From: an uncultured Selenomonas sp.
GTDB lineage: Bacteria > Bacillota > Negativicutes > Selenomonadales > Selenomonadaceae
Assembly: GCA_905373085.1 (NCBI GenBank)
Contig: CAJPRR010000056.1
Span: forward strand, 1-12,490
DNA: 12,490 bases
Direction of reading: 5' to 3'
The notes under the pieces: generated by a model
Told to the model about the DNA's origin: nothing
The model's database searches: none
What the model saw: only the letters and a program-made list of their open reading frames with translations
Program-made: the position numbers and the translations under genes
Part shown: piece by piece, positions 1-7,155 of the stretch
Numbering within the stretch: position 1 is the first letter of the stretch
Layout: every line of letters starts with the position of its first letter

Positions 1-2
1 AC

Positions 3-563
3 ATAGGCACATGGAATACGCTCGCCGAGGTGATGCCGGAGCATACGATCGGTCGTGTCACGATGGATGAGACTTGTAGGAATGCTCATGTTGTGAATAC
101 GTTGCCGATACCCATCCTTTGCATGGGGTTGAAGGACGTCGTGGTGGCTGCAAGCCCCGAAGGTATCCTCGTTTCGGATAAGGAGCGATCGAGCGCAATG
201 AAGCCCTATGCAGAGCGGCTTCATACGCCGGTGATGTATACGGAGAAGTCATGGGGCGAGTTTCAGATTGTTGACGCAGAGATGGCGAGCCTGACTATCA
301 AAATTACACTGAGTCCAGGACGTGCGCTCACCTATCATTTGCATGAGCGCCGCGATGAGACTTGGACGGTGATCGAGGGTCGCGGCTGGGTGAAGCTCGA
401 CGGCAATGAATTCGCCGTCGCCGAGGGGCAGACGGTGCGGATTCCGAGAGGATCTTTTCATACGATACGCGCGGAAACGTTGCTGAAAGTGATGGAGATC
501 CAGACGGGTGAGGATATCGATGTGGAGGATAAGATTGTGTGGGGCGGTGATTGGCGGTTCTGA
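3..563 (+). CDS. manC: Mannose-1-phosphate guanylyltransferase, C-terminal part (gene starts before window)
   Basis: The frame is open from the left edge and ends with TGA at 561-563, so only the last 186 residues are present. It begins with GTWNTLAEV, the end of the nucleotidyltransferase domain of ManC-type enzymes. A left-handed beta-helix-like linker (NTLPIPILCMGLKDVVVAAS) follows, then a C-terminal cupin of the mannose-6-phosphate isomerase type. The cupin shows YHLHERRDETW (metal-binding His/Glu pattern), GRGWVKLDG and IPRGSFHTI. The family makes GDP-mannose from mannose-1-phosphate and GTP in the cytoplasm, for polysaccharide and glycan synthesis; bifunctional members also isomerise fructose-6-phosphate. 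The internal GTG at 30 is not the true start. A monofunctional enzyme with only a vestigial cupin is possible. Composition is GC-richer than the next gene, consistent with host core DNA bordering the island. Confidence 0.85.
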   Translation: MGTWNTLAEVMPEHTIGRVTMDETCRNAHVVNTLPIPILCMGLKDVVVAASPEGILVSDKERSSAMKPYAERLHTPVMYTEKSWGEFQIVDAEMASLTIKITLSPGRALTYHLHERRDETWTVIEGRGWVKLDGNEFAVAEGQTVRIPRGSFHTIRAETLLKVMEIQTGEDIDVEDKIVWGGDWRF

Positions 564-568
564 GAGGG

Positions 569-603
569 CAGTATTTTATGAACTTGTGAATCGATTAATA
601 CTG
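569..603. repeat. Inverted repeat just after manC
   Basis: CAGTATT (569-575) pairs with AATACTG (597-603) across a 21-base loop, starting six bases after the manC stop. There is no T-run after it, so it is a poor intrinsic terminator. It may be a weak terminator, an operator or chance. Confidence 0.25.
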
Positions 604-612
604 GACAAATGT

Positions 613-641
613 TTTACAAAGCATTACAATGAGGGCATAAT
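613..641 (+). promoter_or_regulatory. Sigma-70-type promoter for the SIR2-STAND gene
   Basis: A -35 box TTTACA (613-618) and a -10 box CATAAT (636-641) are separated by exactly 17 bases; each matches consensus at 5 of 6 positions. Transcription would start near 648-650, giving a leader of about 95 bases. The ribosome binding site AGGGAGG (732-738) lies 7 bases before the ATG at 746. This suggests independent transcription rather than read-through from manC. Confidence 0.6.
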
Positions 642-745
642 TTGATTTTGCGAATGTTTGGTAGTATGTCAAGTTGTTTTCATTGGATTGCCACAAAAAA
701 CTGCAAAAATGAGAGCGTCTTGAAGAAAAATAGGGAGGTTTACAC

Positions 746-3064
746 ATGGAAATCCAGATTGATCGGAAAAATTTGTTTAAAGAAAAAATGTTATCCGGAA
801 TCAATTTATTTACGGGTGCAGGGTTTTCTTGTTTGCCAGATGCTGAAGGACATAAACTTCCCGTTGCAGCAGAATTATGCCGTGAGATGTGCGAAAAATT
901 TGATTTGTCATATGAAAGTTTTGGGGATGACCTTGAAATAATTAGTACTCTGGTGGATGGACCTGAATTTCAAGAGTATTTGCGCAATAAGTTTAAGGTC
1001 GAAACCATAAATATGAAGTATTTACTTCTTAACAGGTTATCTATTAAATCGTTTATTACAACAAATATTGATAATATCCCTCACTTAATAATAGAAGGAG
1101 GAAACCGATATTATTTGAAAAGTATCACTTATTATGGCGCGAATCGTGAGGAACAGGCCGAATTGTGTTATATTCCATTGCATGGCGAAGTCATGAATCG
1201 AGAGAAACCGTTGTTCTTTAAGAAATTTGACTTGGCAACTGTAGATCAAGCAAATAGTGATCTTTTTCAACAAGCAATTCAAAAGATACGAGATACACCT
1301 ACGTTTTTCTGGGGCTATGGTTTTCATGATGCAGGTGTACTGAGAATTATAAAAAAATTATTGGAGTATTCTTCTCATGATATATGGGTGCAATGTAGAA
1401 CGGAGGATGAAAAGCAAATTGCTGTATTTAGGGCATTGGGGTGTAATATAGTTGTTGGAAATACGGAGCAAATTTTTGATTGGATTGATGAGAATATACC
1501 TGTTCTTGAAAGTGAAGAAGATGCAGATAATGTTGCGCTTTATCAAAAAAATAATCTAGAACCCTATTTTATACCTACTATTCATCAGGTTCCTGCAGTT
1601 CAATCAAAAGATTACTTTATCAAAGGGATAACACAATGGTACTCGATTTTGTCCAATCAAGCAATTGAATTAGACATAGTTAATGATGTATATAATGAAT
1701 ATATTTCAAGCAAGAATACTATTATCATAGGGACTCATTTTTCTGGGAAAACTACGATATTAATGCAATTAGCGCTTAAAATAAACAACTTGAATAAAAT
1801 TTTCGTCACGAATTTAACTGTTGAAAAAAGCATGTTCATAATTAACAACGTAAAGGGATTAAAGGTAACAATATTTATCGATAATTGCGAAATGGATATG
1901 TTGGCCTATAAGATGCTTGCTCAAACAGAAGATATACGTACTATTGCAACAGCGACCGATTATACATTCGAGATATCGAAACATTTGCTGGAGAACGTTG
2001 ATTTTAAACAAATGTTTATAAAGGACTTTACCGATGACCAAGCGCGCAGATTCTATAATAGAATTGATGGGGATATAAGGCAGTCAACTTTTCAGTATAA
2101 AGATTCTGATGATGAAAGGTTCTCAATATTGGAGATGATGCTCAAGAATGTAAGAGGATCACTAAAACATAATAGGGTGGCAACTTTATTGATCAAGGTT
2201 TTAGATGCAAGTAAACGTGCTTTTTCGGCGGTGTCGCTTGCAGTATATTTATCTGAAAATCGATCAGCATTGTCAACGGATATCTTATTCTCATTTTTTG
2301 ACTGTAAATCGTATGAAGAAACTCGTCAATATGTTAATGAGGCAAATGGTTTACTGAGAGAAATGGATGTATCCGTTGAGCGTTGTGATGATGATCAAGA
2401 TTATTATGATATTCGGTCTAAACTTTTCCTGCATCATGCAAAGAACGCCTTAACCAAAGTATCCGAATTAAAAGATGCATACAGTGCAGTAATATATAAA
2501 TTTTTAAGAAAGATATCTCCTTATAAGATATACCAATATAATCTGTTTCGACGTAGTGCTTATGATGCAAAATTCTATCATATACTTTTCGGGAAGCGAG
2601 CTAATGAAATCTATAAAGCCCTATATGAATATGATCATAGTCCGTATACTTTACAGCAATGGGCACTGTGCAGTGCTTATTTAAAGAATTTTAAAGAGGC
2701 TTTTGCGTTGATTGATAAGGCGCAACGGCAGAAACCAAATAATTTTAGCATGAAGAATACGGGGGCCATCATTTTGTTTGAAGCAAATAGAGAGGATGTA
2801 ACTGAAACGGGGCGTAGAAAAAGGATAGAGGCGATTGACATTTTAGAAAAGTGTTATTCGCATGATAAACGTAAAATTTATCATGCGAATAAATTTGCAG
2901 AATTTGCAATTGATGTTGCAAATTCTGATAGTAACTACGACTATATAGAAAAGGCCATCAAGTGGCTTATGGAAATAATTGACCGTGAAGAGAATCAGCG
3001 TGTGAAATGCCACCTGAAAAAATTACAGGCTATCCAGAAGACTAGATGTGACCTCAACTTTTGA
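746..3064 (+). CDS. SIR2-STAND NTPase, Avs5-like antiphage sensor
   Basis: The 772-residue protein has an N-terminal SIR2 domain: the NAD-binding GAGFS is at residues 24-28, TTNID at 105-109, the putative catalytic His in LHG at 145-147, and GYGFHD at 190-195. A P-loop NTPase follows, with Walker A GTHFSGKTT at 329-337, a hydrophobic Walker B strand ending in IDN near 378-380, and a sensor-like ATATD around 401-405. The remaining ~350 residues are helical with a TPR-like stretch near 630-690 (WALCSAYLKNFKEAFALIDK). Known proteins with this order (SIR2-STAND, AVAST type 5, Avs5) sense a phage protein through the C-terminus, oligomerise through the NTPase and deplete NAD+ with the SIR2 domain; applying that here is inference. 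The ATG at 746 has a strong SD, and a promoter lies at 613-641. The gene is AT-rich, unlike manC, which suggests transfer. It looks intact and ends seven bases before an IS256-type end. The alternative is another SIR2 effector ATPase. Confidence 0.8.
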   Translation: MEIQIDRKNLFKEKMLSGINLFTGAGFSCLPDAEGHKLPVAAELCREMCEKFDLSYESFGDDLEIISTLVDGPEFQEYLRNKFKVETINMKYLLLNRLSIKSFITTNIDNIPHLIIEGGNRYYLKSITYYGANREEQAELCYIPLHGEVMNREKPLFFKKFDLATVDQANSDLFQQAIQKIRDTPTFFWGYGFHDAGVLRIIKKLLEYSSHDIWVQCRTEDEKQIAVFRALGCNIVVGNTEQIFDWIDENIPVLESEEDADNVALYQKNNLEPYFIPTIHQVPAVQSKDYFIKGITQWYSILSNQAIELDIVNDVYNEYISSKNTIIIGTHFSGKTTILMQLALKINNLNKIFVTNLTVEKSMFIINNVKGLKVTIFIDNCEMDMLAYKMLAQTEDIRTIATATDYTFEISKHLLENVDFKQMFIKDFTDDQARRFYNRIDGDIRQSTFQYKDSDDERFSILEMMLKNVRGSLKHNRVATLLIKVLDASKRAFSAVSLAVYLSENRSALSTDILFSFFDCKSYEETRQYVNEANGLLREMDVSVERCDDDQDYYDIRSKLFLHHAKNALTKVSELKDAYSAVIYKFLRKISPYKIYQYNLFRRSAYDAKFYHILFGKRANEIYKALYEYDHSPYTLQQWALCSAYLKNFKEAFALIDKAQRQKPNNFSMKNTGAIILFEANREDVTETGRRKRIEAIDILEKCYSHDKRKIYHANKFAEFAIDVANSDSNYDYIEKAIKWLMEIIDREENQRVKCHLKKLQAIQKTRCDLNF

Positions 3065-3071
3065 TTTCCAT

Positions 3072-3099
3072 GGGTGTGTCAAGTAGTTTGTGTAAATGG
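3072..3099 (-). repeat. Terminal inverted repeat of an IS256-family element (one end only)
   Basis: Read on the minus strand, the stretch after the transposase stop contains TTTACACAAACTACTTGACA, close to the terminal repeat style of IS256-family (Mutator-type) elements. It lies seven bases past the SIR2-STAND stop codon, so this is the boundary of the insertion. The partner end is missing, so no target duplication can be checked. Confidence 0.5.
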
Positions 3100-3105
3100 G
3101 GTTTT

Positions 3106-3305
3106 TCAGCAGGCCTTGTCATAGCACTCGATCAATTTTGCCATGCGCTCATCCATCAACAACTGGCTGCGTACGAGTGTCCAGTTTGGTATCTTGCGAC
3201 CACATCATTTCTCATAGAGCTCCTATACCTGCAAATATAGCAGCTTGAACACCGTATCCTCGTTGGGGAACGAACCTTTCTTCGTGACCTTGCGAAAGCT
3301 GGAGT
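3106..3305 (-). pseudogene. IS256-family (Mutator-type) transposase, C-terminal remnant
   Basis: The minus strand reads SFRKVTKKGSFPNEDTVFKL, then LYLQV, a TAG stop, ELYEK, a TGA stop, GRKIPNW and SQLLMDERMAKLIE, ending with TGA at 3108-3106. RKVTKK-GSFPNE-KLLYL and the IPNW tryptophan segment are typical of the end of IS256-family transposases. Two in-frame stops and loss of the whole DDE catalytic region make it a dead fragment. Just upstream the sequence reads AFTNS before SFRKV, where intact members have TTNAIES-N-S. This suggests the 5' side was removed by an internal deletion near 3305. Confidence 0.75.
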
Positions 3306-3530
3306 TTGTAAATGCTAACTCAAACTTCGCACATCGAAAACACTCGTCAAAGCTTGAAAAATACGGCTTTGTAGCTAAAAAACACATTCGTTATGCACAT
3401 TTTCGCAGTTTTTGTGACAACAGCGACGGCAACTCGGATAAGAAACCTTCCAACTGTGCCTGTACCTTCTGTTCATCGAGCATCGTCCGCTCTTGCAATC
3501 GTTCGGCAAAGAGCGACACAAGAAGCCGTA
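3306..3530 (-). other. Unidentified decayed segment between two IS remnants
   Basis: This stretch holds the minus-strand reading LLVSLFAERLQERTMLDEQK continuing to LSQKLRKCA and a stop at 3391. It is a hydrophilic, helix-prone sequence that looks like the 3' end of a protein. Its upstream part is replaced by the IS3-family inverted repeat at 3531, so any gene here was cut by that insertion. From 3306 to 3390 I see nothing recognisable. I do not recognise the family. Confidence 0.3.
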
Positions 3531-3566
3531 TGTTGTGGTAAACTAAAGTTGTAACAGAAGTGTCTA
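3531..3566 (+). repeat. Left inverted repeat of the IS3-family element
   Basis: By eye 25 of 36 positions match the reverse complement of 4091-4126, including the blocks GTTGTGGT, TTGTAACA and AGTGTC. It precedes the orfA ribosome binding site AAAGGAG (3584-3590). Confidence 0.7.
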
Positions 3567-3599
3567 AAGAAAACCATCGAATGAAAGGAGATTCGATTC

Positions 3600-4084
3600 T
3601 TGTCACAACAACACTATGAACCAGAATTCAAGCAACAGATTGTCCGTCTTCATATCGAAGAAGGGCGCACATGCCGAAGCCTAACGGCAGAGATGGAGTT
3701 TCAAAAGCAAGCATCTGCAAATGGTGCAAAGAATTCAGCGAAGAATGCCAAGAAAACGCCTCAAAAAATCCAACCGCCCAAAATGATCTGGAGCTCATGA
3801 AGGAGAATCGTCGTTTGCGCGAAGAACTTGCAGAAACACGAAAAGAAAATCTTTTCCTAAAAAAAGCGGCGGCATTCTTCGCAAAGGGAATCGACTAGAG
3901 GCATATCGATTCATAGACGAACAGCAGAATCTATTTGGCATTCGGTGGTTGCTGCGACTTTTGGAAATTTATCCGAATGCTTATTCGCGCAGTGGAGCAT
4001 TTTGCCTATACCACGTACAACCATGTACGGCCGCATTCTTATAACGGTTACCGTACGCCATTCGAAGCGAGGTATTCGTCATAA
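3600..4084 (+). pseudogene. IS3-family transposase orfA-orfB, frameshifted and internally deleted
   Basis: OrfA starts at TTG 3600 behind AAAGGAG and reads SQQHYEPEFKQQIVRLHIEE, then the frame changes near 3692. Adding one base after GAG would restore the expected helix-turn-helix sequence EYGVSKASICKW. OrfA then continues through a leucine-zipper segment (LMKENRRLREELAETRKENL) to TAG at 3896-3898. An A7G run at 3859-3866 matches the slippery site used for -1 frameshifting in this family. OrfB follows in the -1 frame as EAYRFIDEQQNLFGIRWLL to IYPNAY near 3985. It then jumps to the C-terminal end FAYTTYNHVRPHSYNGYRTP with TAA at 4082-4084. The DDE catalytic core is missing, so the transposase is dead. 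Confidence 0.8.
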
Positions 4085-4090
4085 GTTGAT

Positions 4091-4126
4091 TGGACACTCG
4101 TGTTACAAAAACGCTTGACCACAACG
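4091..4126 (-). repeat. Right inverted repeat of the IS3-family element
   Basis: This is the partner of 3531-3566. It contains an outward-facing TTGACC (4115-4120) that resembles a -35 box pointing toward the reverse transcriptase gene 66 bases away. No good -10 box is found at 16-18 bases from it, so a hybrid promoter is not convincingly formed. Confidence 0.65.
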
Positions 4127-4185
4127 TTATAGGAAAGCTTTCAACTGATTGTAACGATATCGTAATTAGGCAAGGAGTTTAATGC

Positions 4186-5697
4186 ATGGAAAAACCTTAT
4201 AGTGCTTTTATGAATGAAATTACTCCTGATGATATATATCGAGGCTTTTTAGGCTATGGTTTGTTTACTGATAGATTACCACCGATATTTACGTCCGAAA
4301 CTTTTTATCACTATTGCAAAGATAAGGCGTTGCAATTGGATAAAAAAACATATAATTATATTTATTATGAATCCATGAGAAATATTAATGTTTTACGTGC
4401 TTTCGGGATACCGAATCCATTTGCCTATGAACATTTGTGTCGTGTACTTAAAAAACACTGGGAATGCATTCGAGACAAATTGATTGCTAATACTGACGGA
4501 AATACACATAAAATTAGTAGATTGCATATCCGAAAGCGTTATGCTGTTCCATATTTATTTGAGTTAAACTATAAGAATTGGGAAATTGATGCATCGCCTG
4601 AACCGGATATGCTGCTTGGGAATCGTTATGTAGTAAAAACAGATATATCTACATGTTTCCCAAGCATATATACTCATTCACTATGTTGGGCATTGATCGG
4701 CAAAGCAACTGCAAAGAATAATCGTGATAAAAAGGAATGGTACAATGAATTAGATGATGCATGTCAAAAACTGCGGAATGGAGAAACTCATGGATTGATG
4801 ATAGGACCACATGCATCTAATTTACTATCCGAGATTATATTAACGGCTGTAGATAAAGAGTTATGTGGGAAATATCAATATATTCGAAATATAGATGATT
4901 ATACCTGTTATGTGCCTAGTATGGAACATGCTCAAAATTTTCTAACGGACTTAAGAGAGTGCCTAAGAGCATATGATTTATCTATAAATTATAGAAAGAC
5001 ACAGATTATTTCTTTGCCGCTAGCGATGGTTGAAGACTGGGTGAGAGAGCTTACAAGTATTCCTTTAGAGAATAAATATCGGAGATTGGATTATAAAAGA
5101 GTACAAACCTATCTTGATATGAGTATACGACTTATGCAGAAAAATGATATGAATTCAGCCATATTGAAGTACGCTATTAAGGTTTTATCAGGATATAACC
5201 TTAGCTATAATGCAAAGCAGTATTATGTGAAGCTAATATTACATCTTTCCGTTATATATCCATATCTTGTCTCGTTGTTAGATTCATATGTTTTTGTCCC
5301 TTTTGAAATAACTACGGAAATTATACAAGAATTTTCTGAGCAATTATTCAAAGAAGCAAAAAATGTAAAAAACTATGAAGCTCTGTGCTATGTTTTATAT
5401 TTCTCGATTAAATATAATTTTAAAATTAAAGCTATGGAAGACATAGATTTAGACTACCAAGAACGTTGCAACAACTGCTTGTTTAGGATGTTTTCATGGT
5501 TATATTATCAAAGGTTTAGTGTAAAAGATAATATGGATATGATGAAAAAGTTGGCGAAAATCCTAAAGACTGATGATGAGGTATTTGATCAAAATTGGCT
5601 TTTTCTCTATGAAATATTAACAGCGGGACAATTGAAGGGAGAATGGAACCTTATGAAAGAAGCGGGCATTTCTTTTGTTTTACCTGTAAATAGGTAG
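4186..5697 (+). CDS. Stand-alone defence-type reverse transcriptase (DRT/Abi/UG group)
   Basis: The 503-residue protein has a reverse transcriptase domain at roughly residues 110-280. The catalytic motif-A Asp is in VKTDISTCFPSIYTHS (D153), the motif-B-like segment GLMIGPHASNLLSEI is at 203-217, and the catalytic pair is in YIRNIDDY (D237, D238). Motifs D/E are in YDLSINYRKTQIISLP. About 220 helix-rich residues follow with no maturase or nuclease domain I recognise. This fits bacterial defence RTs (AbiA/AbiK-like and DRT/UG families), which make DNA during phage infection, rather than group II intron or retron RTs. The normal YxDD box reads NIDD: Asn replaces Tyr beside the nucleotide site. 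The exact subtype cannot be assigned. The start is ATG 4186 with SD AAGGAG (4172-4177). The gene is very AT-rich, lies 59 bases after the IS3 end, and is followed by a terminator-like hairpin. Confidence 0.8.
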   Translation: MEKPYSAFMNEITPDDIYRGFLGYGLFTDRLPPIFTSETFYHYCKDKALQLDKKTYNYIYYESMRNINVLRAFGIPNPFAYEHLCRVLKKHWECIRDKLIANTDGNTHKISRLHIRKRYAVPYLFELNYKNWEIDASPEPDMLLGNRYVVKTDISTCFPSIYTHSLCWALIGKATAKNNRDKKEWYNELDDACQKLRNGETHGLMIGPHASNLLSEIILTAVDKELCGKYQYIRNIDDYTCYVPSMEHAQNFLTDLRECLRAYDLSINYRKTQIISLPLAMVEDWVRELTSIPLENKYRRLDYKRVQTYLDMSIRLMQKNDMNSAILKYAIKVLSGYNLSYNAKQYYVKLILHLSVIYPYLVSLLDSYVFVPFEITTEIIQEFSEQLFKEAKNVKNYEALCYVLYFSIKYNFKIKAMEDIDLDYQERCNNCLFRMFSWLYYQRFSVKDNMDMMKKLAKILKTDDEVFDQNWLFLYEILTAGQLKGEWNLMKEAGISFVLPVNR

Positions 5698-5750
5698 ACC
5701 GGAAATAGCTTTTGTCGTGGTGCAATAAAGGATGGGTAACTTTCATTAAG

Positions 5751-5784
5751 GCCAGTGGACACGGAATGTGACTGGCAAGTTTTT
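5751..5784 (+). terminator. Probable intrinsic terminator after the reverse transcriptase gene
   Basis: GCCAGT (5751-5756) pairs with ACTGGC (5771-5776), with extra CAC/GTG pairing inside, followed by AAGTTTTT. The short T-run, three bases after the stem, makes it moderate in strength. It separates the reverse transcriptase transcript from the ATPase/RloB pair. The remaining bases from 5785 to 5856 contain no gene. Confidence 0.5.
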
Positions 5785-5856
5785 ACAAATGCACTGTATC
5801 TACCTGAGAGAGACACCCTGCAGTACAAGCGACCACTTTGTGGATGATAGATCAGA

Positions 5857-5871
5857 CCCCATAGGGGAGGG
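5857..5871 (+). promoter_or_regulatory. Hairpin overlapping the ribosome binding site of the ATPase gene
   Basis: CCCC (5857-5860), a three-base loop ATA and GGGG (5864-5867) form a short GC-only stem. The GGGG arm is part of the Shine-Dalgarno sequence GGGGAGG, 7 bases before the ATG at 5878. Folding would partly hide the ribosome binding site. That this controls translation is inference. Confidence 0.35.
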
Positions 5872-5877
5872 AATAGG

Positions 5878-7155
5878 ATGTTATTGCAATTTAGTACATC
5901 GAATTTTAGATCGATTAAGGATGAAGTGACCTTAAGTATGGTGGCGAATTCGGAGGTAAAAGAGCATGAAGACTGGCTCTGCAGGGCTGGCAGTGAAAAT
6001 TTGCTTTCGGTAGCAGCGATATATGGAGCGAATGCAGCAGGGAAAAGCAATATATTGAATGCGATGGCAGTGGCAATCAAACTTATCCGTTACTCTGATT
6101 TACGGGGGATCAATAATACTTTGCCTGAGATTGCCCCGTTTTTGTTTGATGAAGAAATGCATACGCAGCCAACACGATTCGATTTTATTTTTGTATATAA
6201 GGGGAAGAAATATCAATATGGTTTCGCAGCCGATAGACGTATGATTATCGAGGAGTATTTGTATGTATATGAAGCGTCGAAACCTACTAAGATATTTGAG
6301 CGACAGGATATGAATCAATATTCTTTTCCCGCAGGTAAGGAGAAAAGATTTAATGAATATGCAGAAAAAAATACGCCCAACAAATTATTCCTTGCAACGG
6401 CGACATCATGGAATTGTGCGGAAACGAAAGAGCCCTATATGTGGTTTGCGGAGGCGATTGATGTATATGATTTTGAGCAAATCCGCTCGGAAGGACTCGG
6501 CATTATAGAAGAGGCGGATCAAGGCTTGAAAGAGTTCCTTCTGAAGACTCTAAAAGATTCTGATTTCAATATTACGGGGTATACCTTTGAGGTTGTGCCT
6601 GTAATGGTAGAGGATCTTAAACAGAGCGGTATGCCTGACGCGATTGCAGAATTGCTGCGGAGGCAGGCAACGGAAGGGGAAGGGAAAAGATATAAGATTG
6701 CGGCAAGGCACGTGATAAAAACAAAAGCTGGAAGCAGGCATTTTGAGTTACCTTTGCAAGAAGAATCTTCTGGAACAGAGCAGATGTTTTTTGGTGCAGC
6801 ATTGATTAAGCGGGCGATGGAATCGGAAAAAACCATCATCATCGATGAACTTTCTGCGGGCTTGCATCCGCTTCTGTTGCAAGCGATTATAAAAATGTTC
6901 TATGATAAGGAACTCAATAAAACGAATGCGCAACTTATCTTTAGCACGCACGATATAAGTTTCTTGAGTTTGGAGTTGTTCCGTAAAGACCAGATCTATT
7001 TTGTGGAGAAAGATAATTCTGTAGGCACTTCTACTCTGTATTCCCTAGACGATTTTTCTCCGTCACCTGTAAGAAAAGACAATGTTCGGGACAGTTATCT
7101 CCAAGGACGATATGGAGCGATTCCTATTATTTCGCTGGGGGAAACAATATGGTGA
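5878..7155 (+). CDS. AAA/ABC-type ATPase of a RloA/AbiLi-like abortive-infection pair
   Basis: The 425-residue protein opens with MLLQFSTSNFRSIKDEVTLS, the usual start of SMC/OLD-like AAA ATPases, followed by Walker A GANAAGKS (residues 50-57). An ABC-like signature SSGTEQ lies near 297-302, Walker B TIIIDELSAGLHP near 319-331, and the switch histidine in FSTHD near 355-359. These are all the parts of an ABC-type ATP-binding head with no long coiled coil, so it appears catalytically complete. Its gene overlaps by 7 bases that of a RloB-family protein. ATPase-RloB pairs are known as AbiLi/AbiLii (AbiL) and as rloA/rloB in restriction loci. In related defence pairs the ATPase senses infection and controls a TOPRIM-type partner. 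The function here is inferred from that pairing. The start ATG has the strong SD GGGGAGG. Confidence 0.8.
   Translation: MLLQFSTSNFRSIKDEVTLSMVANSEVKEHEDWLCRAGSENLLSVAAIYGANAAGKSNILNAMAVAIKLIRYSDLRGINNTLPEIAPFLFDEEMHTQPTRFDFIFVYKGKKYQYGFAADRRMIIEEYLYVYEASKPTKIFERQDMNQYSFPAGKEKRFNEYAEKNTPNKLFLATATSWNCAETKEPYMWFAEAIDVYDFEQIRSEGLGIIEEADQGLKEFLLKTLKDSDFNITGYTFEVVPVMVEDLKQSGMPDAIAELLRRQATEGEGKRYKIAARHVIKTKAGSRHFELPLQEESSGTEQMFFGAALIKRAMESEKTIIIDELSAGLHPLLLQAIIKMFYDKELNKTNAQLIFSTHDISFLSLELFRKDQIYFVEKDNSVGTSTLYSLDDFSPSPVRKDNVRDSYLQGRYGAIPIISLGETIW

Larger units (their letters stand above)
3531..4126 (+). mobile_element. Internally deleted IS3-family element, both ends present
   Basis: A 596-bp element bounded by imperfect 36-bp inverted repeats (3531-3566 and 4091-4126), encoding a damaged orfA and an orfB reduced to its two ends. 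Complete IS3-family elements are about 1.2-1.5 kb, so roughly half the element, including the catalytic core, is missing. It cannot move by itself but could be mobilised in trans by a related transposase because both ends remain. No convincing direct target duplication is visible next to the ends. It interrupts the IS256-type debris between the SIR2-STAND gene and the reverse transcriptase gene. Confidence 0.75.

Noticed and set aside
4115..4143. Hybrid IS-driven promoter for the RT gene
   Set aside because: The outward TTGACC in the right inverted repeat has no acceptable -10 box at normal spacing; TATAGG at 4128 is too close.
5607..6080. 157-residue open frame on the minus strand
   Set aside because: It spans the 3' end of the RT gene, the intergenic hairpins and the start of the ATPase gene, all on the other strand and much better supported; no recognisable motif.
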